64,000 nucleotides of DNA from Sympetrum striolatum (Eukaryota; Arthropoda; Insecta; Odonata; Libellulidae): positions 6,386,001 to 6,450,000 of the forward strand of contig OX388348.1 of NCBI GenBank assembly GCA_947579665.1, read 5' to 3'. The notes beneath the pieces are model-generated. The model saw nothing but the letters and a program-made list of their open reading frames with translations, made no database searches and was not told where the DNA came from. The translations under genes and the position numbers were made by a program. Below are positions 10,055-21,000 of the stretch, piece after piece (within the stretch, counting starts at the first letter, position 1; every line of letters starts with the position of its first letter).

Positions 10055-11290
10055 TTAATCGTCTGGCATCGAACCCGGGTCTTCCTTATGAACTTACTAT
10101 GCAGAACAACAGAAGATCACCATCTCTAACTATTTGTGAAAATTCAAGCAGAAATATTGGCTGCAACTGCCCCAAACGACGTCCTACTTTTCACTTATAT
10201 TCCTTATCGGAGAAATTTTAATCTTCTCTGGCATCGAACCCAGAAACAGAATTGTCGTATCTAAATTTTTTTCTTGAACCGAGTCTTAATATACATCTTC
10301 TAGAAAAGCAAGAACTTCCTATTATTTCGATAAGTGCATCAAAAAAATAATGAAAAACTAAGCCAATGTATTTTAAACGGGAGACATATTTACCGCCCGG
10401 CATCGAACCCGGGACTTTATGGCGATACTTTCTTTGCAGTACAACAGACAATTACCATCTCTAACTATGTATCCAAATTCAAGCAGAAATATTGGTTACA
10501 ACTGCCTCAAACGACGTCCTACTTTTCCCTTATATTCCTTATGAGAGAAATGTTATTGTCCTCTGGCATCGAACCCAGGAATAGTTCGGTCTTAACTAAA
10601 TTTTTTTCTTAAACCTATTCATACGATACATCGTCTAGCAAAGCACGAACTTCCTTTCATATCGATAAATGAAACAAAAAAATAATAAAAACTAACTCAA
10701 TATATTTTAAATTTGGAATATATTTACCGCCTGGCTTCGAACCCGGGTCTTTCTTGTGATACTTCCTATGCAACACAATAGAAGATCACCATATCTAACT
10801 ATATGTGAAAATTCAAGCAGAATTATTTGCTGCAACTTCCTCAAACGACGTCCTACTTTTCCATTCTATTCCTTATGAGAGAAAAGTTATTGTGCTCTAG
10901 CATCGAACCCAGGAATAGAACGGGCTTATGCATTTTTTTTTCTTGAACAAATTTTTTCCATACATCTTAAAGCCAAGCACGAACTTCCTACCATTTCGGT
11001 AAGTGCATCAAAAAAAATAATGAATAACTATTCCCATGTATTTTAAAGGGCAGATATTCGCATCGTCCTAGCATCGAACCCAGGATATTTCTTGTATATG
11101 TCATTTATGTTTTCAATAGATCATGACCATATATATAGGCTTCTAGAGTTTTGATTCTCTAGCTATCCGGGAAGTATATTTAAAAAATTCCCGAAATCAA
11201 AGCAATGCATTCAAATAGGAAAAATCAAGACTTTGAGGCCCTCTGGAATCGAACCCTTGACACTGAGGTTCAAAATCGCAATTTTTCTGG
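10055..11290 (-). repeat. ~334-bp tandem array with two tRNA-like B boxes per unit
   Basis: Anchor CTGGCATCGAACCCGGG occurs at 10063, 10397, 10731 and, degraded, 11068, spaced 334, 334 and 337 bases. A second anchor CTGGCATCGAACCCA lies at 10228, 10563, 10897 and 11243. Each ~334-bp unit is therefore two halves of about 166 bases. On the minus strand both anchors read as a tRNA T-arm with the RNA polymerase III B box (GGGTTCGATGCC), four of five stem pairs forming. Other shared blocks are AACGACGTCCTACTTTTC and AATTCAAGCAGAA. The last unit is the most diverged. It lies inside the 3.6-kb element. I see no matching A box at tRNA spacing, so this is not a row of tRNA genes. Confidence 0.8.
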
Positions 11291-11364
11291 TGGTTACACG
11301 TTATGGCCAATGCATCGTAAAAATTTCAAGTCGGTGACGTTTGTAGTTTAGCCTGTGAATAAGT

Positions 11365-11451
11365 ATCCTATCTATCTATCTATCTCTATCTATCTATCTA
11401 TCAATCTATCTATCAATCTATCTATCAATCTATCTATCTATCTATCTATAT
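11365..11451 (+). repeat. TATC microsatellite
   Basis: About 20 TATC units, interrupted at regular intervals by CAATC variants in the second half. Confidence 0.95.
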
Positions 11452-11627
11452 CCTTGAATGAATCCGAAGAAGCATCTATATATAATAGATATTAGAATAA
11501 ATATAAACGAAAATTAAAGAATGCTTGGAAGGTATCAAGATGCTATTAAATCGCAGAAAGATAAGTCATCAAAGAAATAAATGGAAGAAAATAAATTTCT
11601 ATTAACATGAGATCTATATAGTTACAG

Positions 11628-11704
11628 GTTAGATGGAAGAGGAGACTTCTTAATCTCAATCTCGCCTAAAATAAAGACCCCTAATAATAATAATAATAAT
11701 AATA
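11628..11704 (+). repeat. Dispersed retroposon 3'-tail repeat, copy 2
   Basis: Same family as 2006-2066: GGTTAGATGGAAGAGGAGACTT, TCTCAATCTCGCC, AATAAAG, then a TAA-repeat tail (11682-11704). It ends exactly where the right inverted terminus of the 3.6-kb element begins, so it was probably inserted into that element just inside the terminus, or the terminus starts at the tail. Confidence 0.7.
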
Positions 11705-12040
11705 TAGTGGAGTGGTTGACTAACTCCCATATTCAGTTGCTATTTTTTATAAACAAAAGCCCTTTGAGTTAAACAGCCAGACATGTGTCCACTATTATTA
11801 AGCAAAGAACCAGCCCTGAAATATTCGTAAGAATCCGTTAGTTAATTACCCATAACCTGGTGTCCCACTTGTCGGTACACATTTTAAGTTTTCGAAATTG
11901 TTTGGCATCAAGTCGGCACGGGTTACTATAGTTCAATCGCAATAATATTATTGGGTAAGTTATAAGGCCAATTAGAAAACAATTATAGGGTATGCGTTCG
12001 AAAAAAAAGACTCATTTTTGTGGACACCTTACCCATCACG
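11702..12040 (-). repeat. Right terminal inverted repeat of the 3.6-kb element
   Basis: Inverted partner of 8455-8793. The sequence outside (from about 12041, a T-run) has no counterpart on the left side, which places the end near GGACACCTTACCCATCAC. Confidence 0.75.
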
Positions 12041-15000
12041 TTTTTTTTTCGTTTTAGATAGGCGATAGTTAAGTTGACTCTTAGAAAAAAATTCTTTTAT
12101 AATTCCCGCCGCTCTTGAGCAGTGGTTTTCATACAAACCACAATCCGACAAATACTTTCAATTGGCCACTTGAAGTATCTCCAGCGTAAACTATTAATGA
12201 ACACTAAATGATTGGGAATCATACAATATTTTTATCGTCAGTGATATTCCTCTTTTTAAGTACAACGAAAATAGATTAGGTATAATGGTGTCCAGGGATA
12301 TAAAATTTCAAAGTATAGCATACTAAATGAAAGAAAGGAGTCAGAACAGCGCTGCTGTGGAGTTAACGTTGAAATGATATCTCTTCATAACTGTATTATC
12401 CGTAAGCTTTTTAATATCTAAAGTAAAAGAAATGTCAAAACTTAGCACTTTTCAGCGAATCTGCGAGATTAGGAATCTATTTTTGTAATCGTTGCTTTTA
12501 TGATTTCTGTGTTTTTAAATAACTGAAGCAGCATTCGGATGGTGAGTGTAATATCAATTTACATTGACTAAGTGTAAAGACTCCTCAATATGGTTGATTC
12601 GAATTCCGTTGCTATAAAGCAGTTCGAGTTACTTTGATTTATGCTGTTTGCTTTGCTTGGAATTTAAGTTAACATTTTTATTTATGAAGATAACAATTTA
12701 ATTTGTGGATCGCATAGAAGAATCTGATTTTTGGGGAAATTGACTTTATTGCCTTAAGGAAATTGCCTTCAGAAACTATTGTAGTTTTCTTTTATTCTTA
12801 TGATGTAGAGGACGAGAGAGGGAATTCATAACATGATAACAAAACTACCTAAACCTTCCTTTCTCTTTAGAAAGCTGGGCTTAAATTATCATTTCACAAT
12901 GATAAGAGTTTATCTCTTATATTTGTATTTCACCCAATAACTCGTTTCATCTTTCGTCCTATTTTGGCAAAGTTATATAATTTCGCAGCGTAATTAAATA
13001 TGGACATTACTTCAGTTCATTTACACCGTTTTGAGATCAATAAATTCGAGCTCAATAAAAAGTTGGCTGTTGACATTCGTATTTCAACTGGAAACACAGA
13101 GGATGTTTCACTTATCGGATTACAACGAGTAGGTACATAACTCAAAGTGCTTTAATAATTCCCTTCGTTTCTGTTCATTTTCCATCTTGAACCAATTCAT
13201 GGCCGCGAATAGTCGAGCAATTGCAAAGAATCTCATTCGAAGGCTCTCTTATTAGAGATTAAACTTACGGCTAATGAATAGAAATCCCCCAAATAGGAAT
13301 TCACGACGAGGAAAAAACGTTTTTTCATCGACTACTCCTGCAAATTTCGCGTAAACGGCCCGTAATTATCGCGAGACAATTACCCTTTCTTTCGAAAACG
13401 TCAAAGACTAATCCGATTCGTTATAATTTCAAAGTGCTATTAGCTGGAGTAACCTGATTACCTTTGGTACAAAGGGCCTTCTTACATCAATCGGAGGCGT
13501 CGGGGGAGAGCATCATGGGAAGGAAGAATTGGCTTAGGGTGTGCGTTTCTGCTTAGGGAACGCAGCTCCGGGCGCTTTCCTTGTTTTTAAAAGGTCTCTC
13601 AGCCTGTTTGAGAGATGTCTCTGAGAGATACGGATTTGGAGAAGAAAAGAGAGCCGAAAGCTTCCTCTTGCCTATAATTGCGTTAACGGACCCTTCCCTT
13701 CTTTTTCTCTCTTTCGTTAGCGAAACGATTCTCTATGTAAAATATTGGCTCATGTATAAATGTTATCCTTCCTTTTGACTTTCGATTTCCTCTCTTCCAC
13801 TTCATCTCTATAAACATCGTTTTATGCGATTAGCTGAGGTTTTAATAAGAATATTTCTATCGATTAAGTTAGTATTAGTTTTACTCGTAACTTGGATCAT
13901 TGGTAAATCTTGACATGAAACTTGAGTTATAACGCTAAAAAACTGCACGGCGTTGTAGAAAGGTGAGACAGAATAAATAAGTTTCTTCGTCTGCATTGAC
14001 ACTTAGAAGCTCCGCCCAGCCCTTCATCGGTGTTGAGAAAGAGAAACTACAGGAGCTAAATATGTAGAAGCCAAGTGAAGTAGAAGTTCACACCAAGGTC
14101 AACATGTGATATCTTAAAAATCAGAGTGAATATCAGGAAAAAATATTTAGAGTACAAGAAAAGGGGCAATTATAAATGAGTGCATAACTAGCAAAGATAG
14201 TTATTTTAGGCTTTCAACTCAAGTATTTTGTAATATATATTCAATGCTAGTGGTATTAGGAGCTTGTAATATCATTTTGTTTACTATATCATATCATATC
14301 GTTAATTTCTGTTGAAGTGATTTTAGTGATCGTACATTGATTCTAAACAAGGGTATATCCCCTTAAATATTTAATTAAATAAATAAAATTACGCTGTTCT
14401 AAAAGGTAAGGGGATGCTAAGGGTAAATTTGAATTAAATGAAGGAACAGACGTTCGATAAAAACAAATATATGAAAACATGTATGACAGAGGTGATTGAT
14501 GGAAGGGATTGGAAAGTTTGGAGTGGTAATGAGAAGTACGAAAATAGCTTACCGCGAAATAGCGTGTTTGATATTCTGTCACCTCCCTAGCCATGATTCC
14601 AAGACCTTAAACATTTAAACTGTTTAAAATTCCTATCTTTTCCATTTCCTTCATTTCCTTGCTTTATTTCTAATGTTAGTTCAAACGTTTTTCTTATAGT
14701 CAACTGCCTATTTATCGATATTCATGCCGTGTTCAGTATAATATCGATGTCATGAAACAAAAATTACATATCGCATATGATAATGGAACTCGGATGGGAT
14801 AGAAAATAATTTCTATAAATAGTGATTAATTGAGACTTGTTGGTCTTTTGTTGAATTGATGCCTTTTTAGAATCGTTTATTCTATTTGTTCAGTCAGCGC
14901 CTCTAAGTAGTTTCCTCCGTTCGCCTATTTTTCTTTTTTGTGTATTTGAATGGGCACGGATGTTCTCATGAAGTCGTTTCACCGAAAATTTAATTCAAGT

Positions 15001-16636
15001 TTCACTTACCCCCTGTGTCGCATTACCAATTAGCTAACATTGTTTTCAAAGAGTAAATCCGCTTCGTACATTTTCTGAAGCATTCCTTGGTACACTGCGA
15101 AAAAAGACGGCAGGTACCTAGACACTAGAAGGCACCTAGGAAAGTTCATCTGTGTTAAATTGTTCTGGGAATTCCTAATGTCTCATTTGGTAAAGACTTG
15201 CAAGGAATCAGTTACTGGTAACTAATTTCTCAAGGTATAAAGGCAAAAGTGAATCTTGTTTTACTTGAGTTCAATGGTATAAGGAACGAATGATTGCTGA
15301 AGGCTGAATTGCATGGAGCGATAGAAAAGGAGAGTAATACTACGCATAAATATATATTTAAAAATCCCGGAAAGCAATTACGATATCTAATTGTGAAATC
15401 CTAAATCGATGTAATTTAAGTTCCTTACAAATATTTTATTACTGGATATGTATGAAATTGGATGTAAAAAAGAGACTTTAGTTTGAGAAAATCAAGAAAA
15501 TGAAGATAAAATGTCATTCTGCGAGGGGTAAGTGATTGCTAAAGACAGTATTAGAAGAAATTATAGAAGTTAGCAAGAAAGAGGTATACGATATTGGAAT
15601 GAGTTTACATGAAAGTAGCAAGAGACTGGTACTTGAATGGAGGTCAACCATAAGTGAACCTACCACCCAGACGATGATGCAGAAGATGATGCAGCAGAAC
15701 ATCCCAAGACGATGATGATTGTCCGTAGTACGCACATATGACCGCAGACGAGGCATTTGATGCCAGGATAATATTTGTGACTTAACAGAGTAATCATACT
15801 GAAGTCGAGAGTTAATTGGTGGAATTTACTTCCAGGGATTCCATTTCAAGATCTTGAAGCTGACATCTTCAGTGCATCGAAAGAACTTCTTCTGCTGCCT
15901 TTACTCACCTCAACGAGGATCACCTCAAGAAAGGTGAGATAATCTGATTAGCAGTTAAGTCCAACAAAAGAATGGTCATCATTGAGATGACACCAAACGC
16001 GATGTCATCGGCTCTCTCGGTTTTTATGAAATACTTGACTGTGTCGTTAGCGTTCTCAACTACGTGGGGAGTGAACATCGCTGCATGAGTTCCGCCTTGA
16101 GAGTATAAAGACGTATCCATCACGTTTAATGGAGCGAAAGGTCCTCGAAAGGGGAGCATCTTCTGCCGAATTGCGTCGGAGATCATTATTTACCAGAAAT
16201 TTCTTCGTATCTCGGTGTTTCATCTTCCCTCCTTCCCTTCCCCCATTTCGCTGCCTTTTTATTACTCGGAGATGTAGATTTTCCGCCTCATGATAACCAA
16301 TGGCATATTAGAATTTTAGGCGATAGGGTGCCCGCTGAATTAATAATTACTTCTCCCAGGTTTTATATCAAACGGAGTGACAAAATCGTTTGGAAAGGTT
16401 TTCGATTGAAGCGTGTAGGGATTCGGGTAGGAGTCCGCCATGATACTGCATCTCGAGCATACTCTGAAAACGGATTTTGATCTTACGTGAGGTCCATGGT
16501 GCAGAATCCTATTGGGCCTTCCCAGGCTGCGTTTCCGCCGAGCGCTCAGCGCATTGACTCCCGCTTTGCCGTATTCTCTAGACGGGCATTGCATCCAAGT
16601 AGCTTACTATTTTATCAATGGTTCTTCATAATGACC
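12041..16636. other. No gene recognised; two composition islands
   Basis: Mostly AT-rich with no repeats of note. 13200-13560 is less AT-rich and contains the palindrome at 13461-13475. 15830-16190 has higher GC; an 88-codon minus-strand frame (16186 to 15920) with coding-like third positions ends just before a good donor-like GAG|GTGAGT (minus, near 15908), and the plus strand there has ATCTTCAG ... AAAG|GTGAGA around a 61-base open stretch. Neither reading gives a recognisable protein, so I do not call an exon. Confidence 0.4.
13461..13475. promoter_or_regulatory. Perfect palindrome CCTTTGGTACAAAGG
   Basis: Two inverted CTTTG half-sites 3 bases apart. CTTTG is the core bound by HMG-box factors (Sox/TCF families), and an inverted pair with a short spacer can bind a dimer. 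It sits in a less AT-rich island (13200-13560). The regulatory role is inference. Confidence 0.3.
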
Positions 16637-16711
16637 TCCTCTGGGAATCGAACCCTGGGCTCTCTTCTGGGAAGGCGCTTGCTAATTTGCTTTCTTGGGA
16701 CCTCAGATTAA
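16637..16711 (-). repeat. tRNA-derived fragment (SINE-like)
   Basis: On the minus strand the segment ends with a T-arm, CCCAGGGTTCGATTCCCAGAG, where GGTTCGATTCC is a canonical polymerase III B box and four of five stem pairs form. About 35 bases earlier ATTAGCAAGCGCC resembles an A box. The anticodon arm is not well formed, so a functional tRNA is unlikely. Probably a fragment of a tRNA-derived SINE. Confidence 0.5.
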
Positions 16712-17139
16712 TCTGACTCTTGTTGATAAACCGAATGAAGTCATGTTTGGTCCACAGCCTCTAATAAACATCTCAATGGATGAAACTTAACAAAAATGAT
16801 AATTTTTCGTAGATAATTGCTATTATTTTCATAGTATACGTATATAAAATTAAATTTCGCTTGTTGTCGACTGCTGGGAAGGAATTCATTTCATTCGTGT
16901 ATTTTAGCTTAAAGTAAATTATTCTCTAGGAAATTCTTGGAGACAGTGCGTTGGATACACGTGTCACATTTATACCATAAAATATTACACATACATGCAC
17001 GTATTGTCATCATTTAATTTTTTATCCAATCCTTTCACAACGGATACAAATCCCTGTTAACAACTATTGGTTTTTATGTACTTCTGCTGTAATAAGCTAG
17101 AGTCATTTGCCTCATTTTCTGTTTCGCATATGACGGAGA
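16712..17139. other. No gene recognised
   Basis: AT-rich sequence with no feature that I can support. Confidence 0.5.
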
Positions 17140-17208
17140 GTTAGGTGTAAGAAGAGACTTTCTAGTCTCAATCTCGCCCGAATAAAGGCCATTTATTATT
17201 ATTATTAT
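17140..17208 (+). repeat. Dispersed retroposon 3'-tail repeat, copy 3
   Basis: Best-preserved of the three copies: GTTAGGTGTAAGAAGAGACT, TAGTCTCAATCTCGCCCG, AATAAAGGCC and an ATT-repeat tail. See 2006-2066 and 11628-11704. Confidence 0.7.
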
Positions 17209-17926
17209 CCAAGAATAGCTTTTGATGGTGCTGAACCTCTTTGCTGAATGTGTAAATACTTGCCTGCAAAGATGGTCATAATACGTTGCATGCTTTGAAT
17301 TATTCTATTATAGAATTCAAATATTTATTTACCTTTTTATAAATTACTCTATATATTATGGAAACCGGCAGTAAGACAGGATGAGAATATGCTCTATGTT
17401 CTATATTTTTACGAGTATTGCCAGTTTAATAACCACGTTTAATGTCCGCAGTGTCATTCGGGTACTTGCTAATTCGGAATTTGAGAAAATGCAGTCCCAG
17501 TTTAAATGATCTTTCGTCTGACGATTATCTCGCTCCCTCCTACAGAGTTTTCGTAGCAATACTAAAAACGCCTATTGCCATTCGCTATACCCTTCCGATT
17601 TTCATAAGTTTCGGCGAGATTCCCAGAAACGTGTTTACAGCGTGCACACTCAAGTTTAGGCTTATTTTTGTAACTTTGCACACGGACTTCTTATTCTTTA
17701 GATTAGCTTGAAGGAGCCGTTGTGTCCATTGGATGGCGTCGAGTGGCTTATTCTTTTATAATTCGGAAAAAACCACTGTACTGTATTCGAAAAAACTACC
17801 ATATCATTCATACCAAAGTTTATCCTTCATAGATTTTTACAAAAAGAAAAATTATCATAAATTATTTTTTCAAAATATTGTCCTTGGTTCGTAAGCATGA
17901 CTTCATAATTCGGCATTTCATTCTAT

Positions 17927-18000
17927 CTGGGTAGCTTGTATGGATAAAGCAGTCTCTCGGGTAGAGGAAGACCACGGGTTCGATTCCTGGCCTCGTCAGA
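17927..18000 (+). repeat. tRNA-derived fragment (SINE-like)
   Basis: GGTAGCTTGTATGGATAAAGC resembles a tRNA D-arm/A-box region, and CACGGGTTCGATTCCTGG (B box near 17977-17987) forms a good T-arm. The spacing is tRNA-like, but acceptor and anticodon stems are poor. No target duplication seen. Confidence 0.45.
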
Positions 18001-21000
18001 CTTTTTTCAAGTCCGTTATTCCTTGGGACTTTTCGTGGGTGCACTCCGTTATGTGCAAAGATATCGTTTCCTTGTTCAAAATTCACTTTAGAATTGGGCT
18101 TCTGTTAGCTCTCGAAGTTTCTGAATCGAAAGCAGGATTTTCAATCCATGAAAGTACTAAATGTTCATAGCTGATTGTCATCTCTTGCTTATAAAACTGA
18201 AATTTTATTGAGAAAAACAGTTTAGCAGATTACACAGTTGTATATTTGAGTCCTTTTCGTATCTACCATGTAACCTATTGAAACAAAAGCACGAGCTAGA
18301 ATATCCTTTTTCCCAATTTATTCACTATTTCAGTTATGAATAAAAAGAAGAATATTCTATTCTGGTATACTTAGTGGTTAAATTCGTTTCCCTTCGCAAA
18401 ATTTCGATGTCAACCTTACTATTGTAGGCAAAATTTTCGTTTCTGATGTTCTCAAACTGTACATTCGTTTTTAATGCGACCGACACTACAAAACATATAA
18501 GTGACTTATTGACGAGGAAAAGTTAAATCCGAGCCAGATCAATTTACGTAGAGGTAGAATATTTTGTCATTATCCCTAGAAGATGAGGAATGATTTAGTG
18601 TTAAGATAAAAAAGGTTGTTGTTTATGAATTTCCACGAAGACGCATCGTTCTTTCCTCGCTTCATGAATCGTGGTGTCTTTGCAAACGCAAAACACTCGC
18701 ATCGCTTCGTTATCGACCGAGAATCCATCCATCGATTAACGAAAACAGATACATGAAAAACCATTTGCGATTCCCTCCTTATGCTAATACTCCGAAAATT
18801 GATATATCCCCCAACGTGAAGCAGTTTCCGTGAAATACGGCCACTCATTTCGCATGCACCCTTGCATAATCATCTCTACCCTTCCACCATCCATCCCGCC
18901 AACCATCCATCCGCCAAATAAAAATAATTCCGCCGAAATTCCTAGCGTGCCGGAGGTTATAATAAGGGCGGAGGAGTTTCTTATCTCGAGAGATATGAAT
19001 AAAACAGCAGATATTTCCCCCATCGCTGCGGGACGTACTCCTTTGGCACTGAAAATCCTATCTGGGGGATGTACGCACCCCGAATCTTTGATGCGCTTTT
19101 CCTGGTTCGGAGCAGCATCCTTAGGGGATGGGAGACGGATGGCTCCAAAGAAAAGGAAATCGGGATGATTCCCACTTTCTCTCCCCTATCCCTAGCCTCG
19201 TAGGGTATCTTTCCCCTACCTAGAAACCCCTTCGGGGTATAAATGACCCCTGTTTTCCCTTAGGGGGCTGACGGTGCCCTAGGGTGAAGTGCAACTCTTC
19301 CCCCTCCCCCCTGGTGATGCGTGGAATTGGGATTGGGGGAATGGATAGTGTTTTCCTAAGATTTTCTTTATTTCCTTCGCTGCGTGCGCCTTCTATTGCA
19401 ATGTTTGTGTGGAGGACTTCTTAATTAGATTCTCTACGTTCCCTGGACCACATAATCATTTCGAAGCGGATTCTCGATGGAGATGATGTTTGGCATTCGA
19501 TTGTTCGCTCCATCTTATTAGATTTCAATTACGTCAAATCTTCGTAAAAACCTCTTTTCCATCACTTTCTATCATATTGGTTGGTATATTAAATTATCGT
19601 GATTTTTATGGGCAAATGGAGCAAGGATGATTAACCTATGAAAAATACCGTTGAAAGATCTGGTCGATTCTAGATTAATAAGAAAATCGATTTCACAAAT
19701 GACTCTTTCTTGATATAAAATTTTCTTAGAGCCAGTTTGTGCTCTCACTGTAAGTAACAACTATATTTAATCAGATTTCCTGTGAAAGTAATAATAAATA
19801 ACATCCCCTGAGGTAATTCGCCAAATTTTCCGTATTAAATCACTTTATAATGTATGCGAGATGAACTGTTCTAGGGAACAAATAGGCTTTTCAATTCTGC
19901 TTTAATAAGATACTGCTTTTTAAATCCGTAAACTTTTTCGGTTATTCAGTAAAGAAATTGTAACATTTATATGATTATTGCACGAATGATATCTACGGTT
20001 CATTACACAATTGATGAGAGAATCATTTAAGTACTTTCCCCTCTTATTGTTTTTCTTTCCTTTTTTCCGTATTTGCCATTTCGAAAGGAAAATACTTAGA
20101 CTTATACGTATAGGAAATAATTAGATTGTCTCGATCGGTAATGCAAAATTTTATCTTATTGTGGAAAGGCTATGAAAAACTGAATATGTTTGGAAATTAT
20201 GACGTATTACCCACCAAAATATTATAATATTGCAAGAGGAAACAGTTTTAAATCTCATTTTCTGCGAAATAAAACGTTGCCATAGTCTAACTGAAAGTTA
20301 GACTCGAATATTTCAGTATCAAAACTAAGAGTTGGAATTTACCCTTTGGAATTGAGACTATGAAAAACGGTTTTTCTGGGAAAATCTTTTTATTGGATGT
20401 TGGAGGTAATCAAGCTCACCACTTTGCGGGACAATTCGTTTTTGAGAAGTGGGTGAAAAGGGTTACTTTAATGTTCAGGGATAGTTATAATCTTTAGACA
20501 TCACTTTGTATACAATAAATAAAATCATTCGCAGTATATTTGTAACATCCATTCCTTACGCATTTATTACTTTTGCGACTAATTTTTTAGTTCGTTATTC
20601 CATTTTGTAGAGTTTACGATGTGTAGTACCGTGTGATGCGGGAACGTAAAGAGCCGTTAAATCCGTAGAGTACTTACATTGACCAATAACGAGCAGCTTA
20701 AGAAAGAATTAAGCGATTAGAAGCATCCAGCGTCATTCCCATCTTGTTGTCCTCACAGCCAACCTAATTCCGAGTGTGGACTCTTAAAAAACCCGCAAAA
20801 GAGCAGAGGAAGTGACGTGTATCCCTTTTCATGATTGTTTGAGGAGCATTCTGAGAGTAGGGCTGAAATATTCACTCTCCCTTTCTCCTCTTTTATTCGC
20901 GTGATTTTTTTATCATCGGGAGTGATCTAATCCGCTTCCCAATGCGGATTCTTTTCTAAGGAGCGGTGACACGCTGTTTCCCCGTCACGCGTCGTTTGAA

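Larger units (their letters stand above)
8455..12040. mobile_element. 3.6-kb DNA-transposon-like element with ~340-bp terminal inverted repeats
   Basis: 8455-8793 and the reverse complement of 11702-12040 align along their whole length, from the outer GGGTGTCC (left) / AGGTGTCC (right) to the inner GCTTTTGTTTATAAAAAATAG...GGAGTTAG.CAACCAC. Internal landmarks in both arms are TTGGCCTTAT, GTAACCCGTGCCGACT and GGGACACCAGGTTA. The arms have diverged noticeably. A third, partial direct copy of the left arm lies at 8805-9035. Inside are a transposon-type protein pseudogene on the minus strand (9105-9390), a ~334-bp tandem array (10055-11290), a TATC microsatellite and a retroposon tail. Its left end touches the right end of the pogo-like element. 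I cannot assign a superfamily. Confidence 0.7.

Noticed and set aside
10063..11256. Cluster of real tRNA genes
   Set aside because: Only the T-arm/B-box is tRNA-like; no A box or acceptor partner at the right distance, and the position 51:63 pair is mismatched in most copies.
10055..11290. CRISPR-like array
   Set aside because: Units are 334 bp with no short identical repeats separated by unique spacers; the context is eukaryotic.
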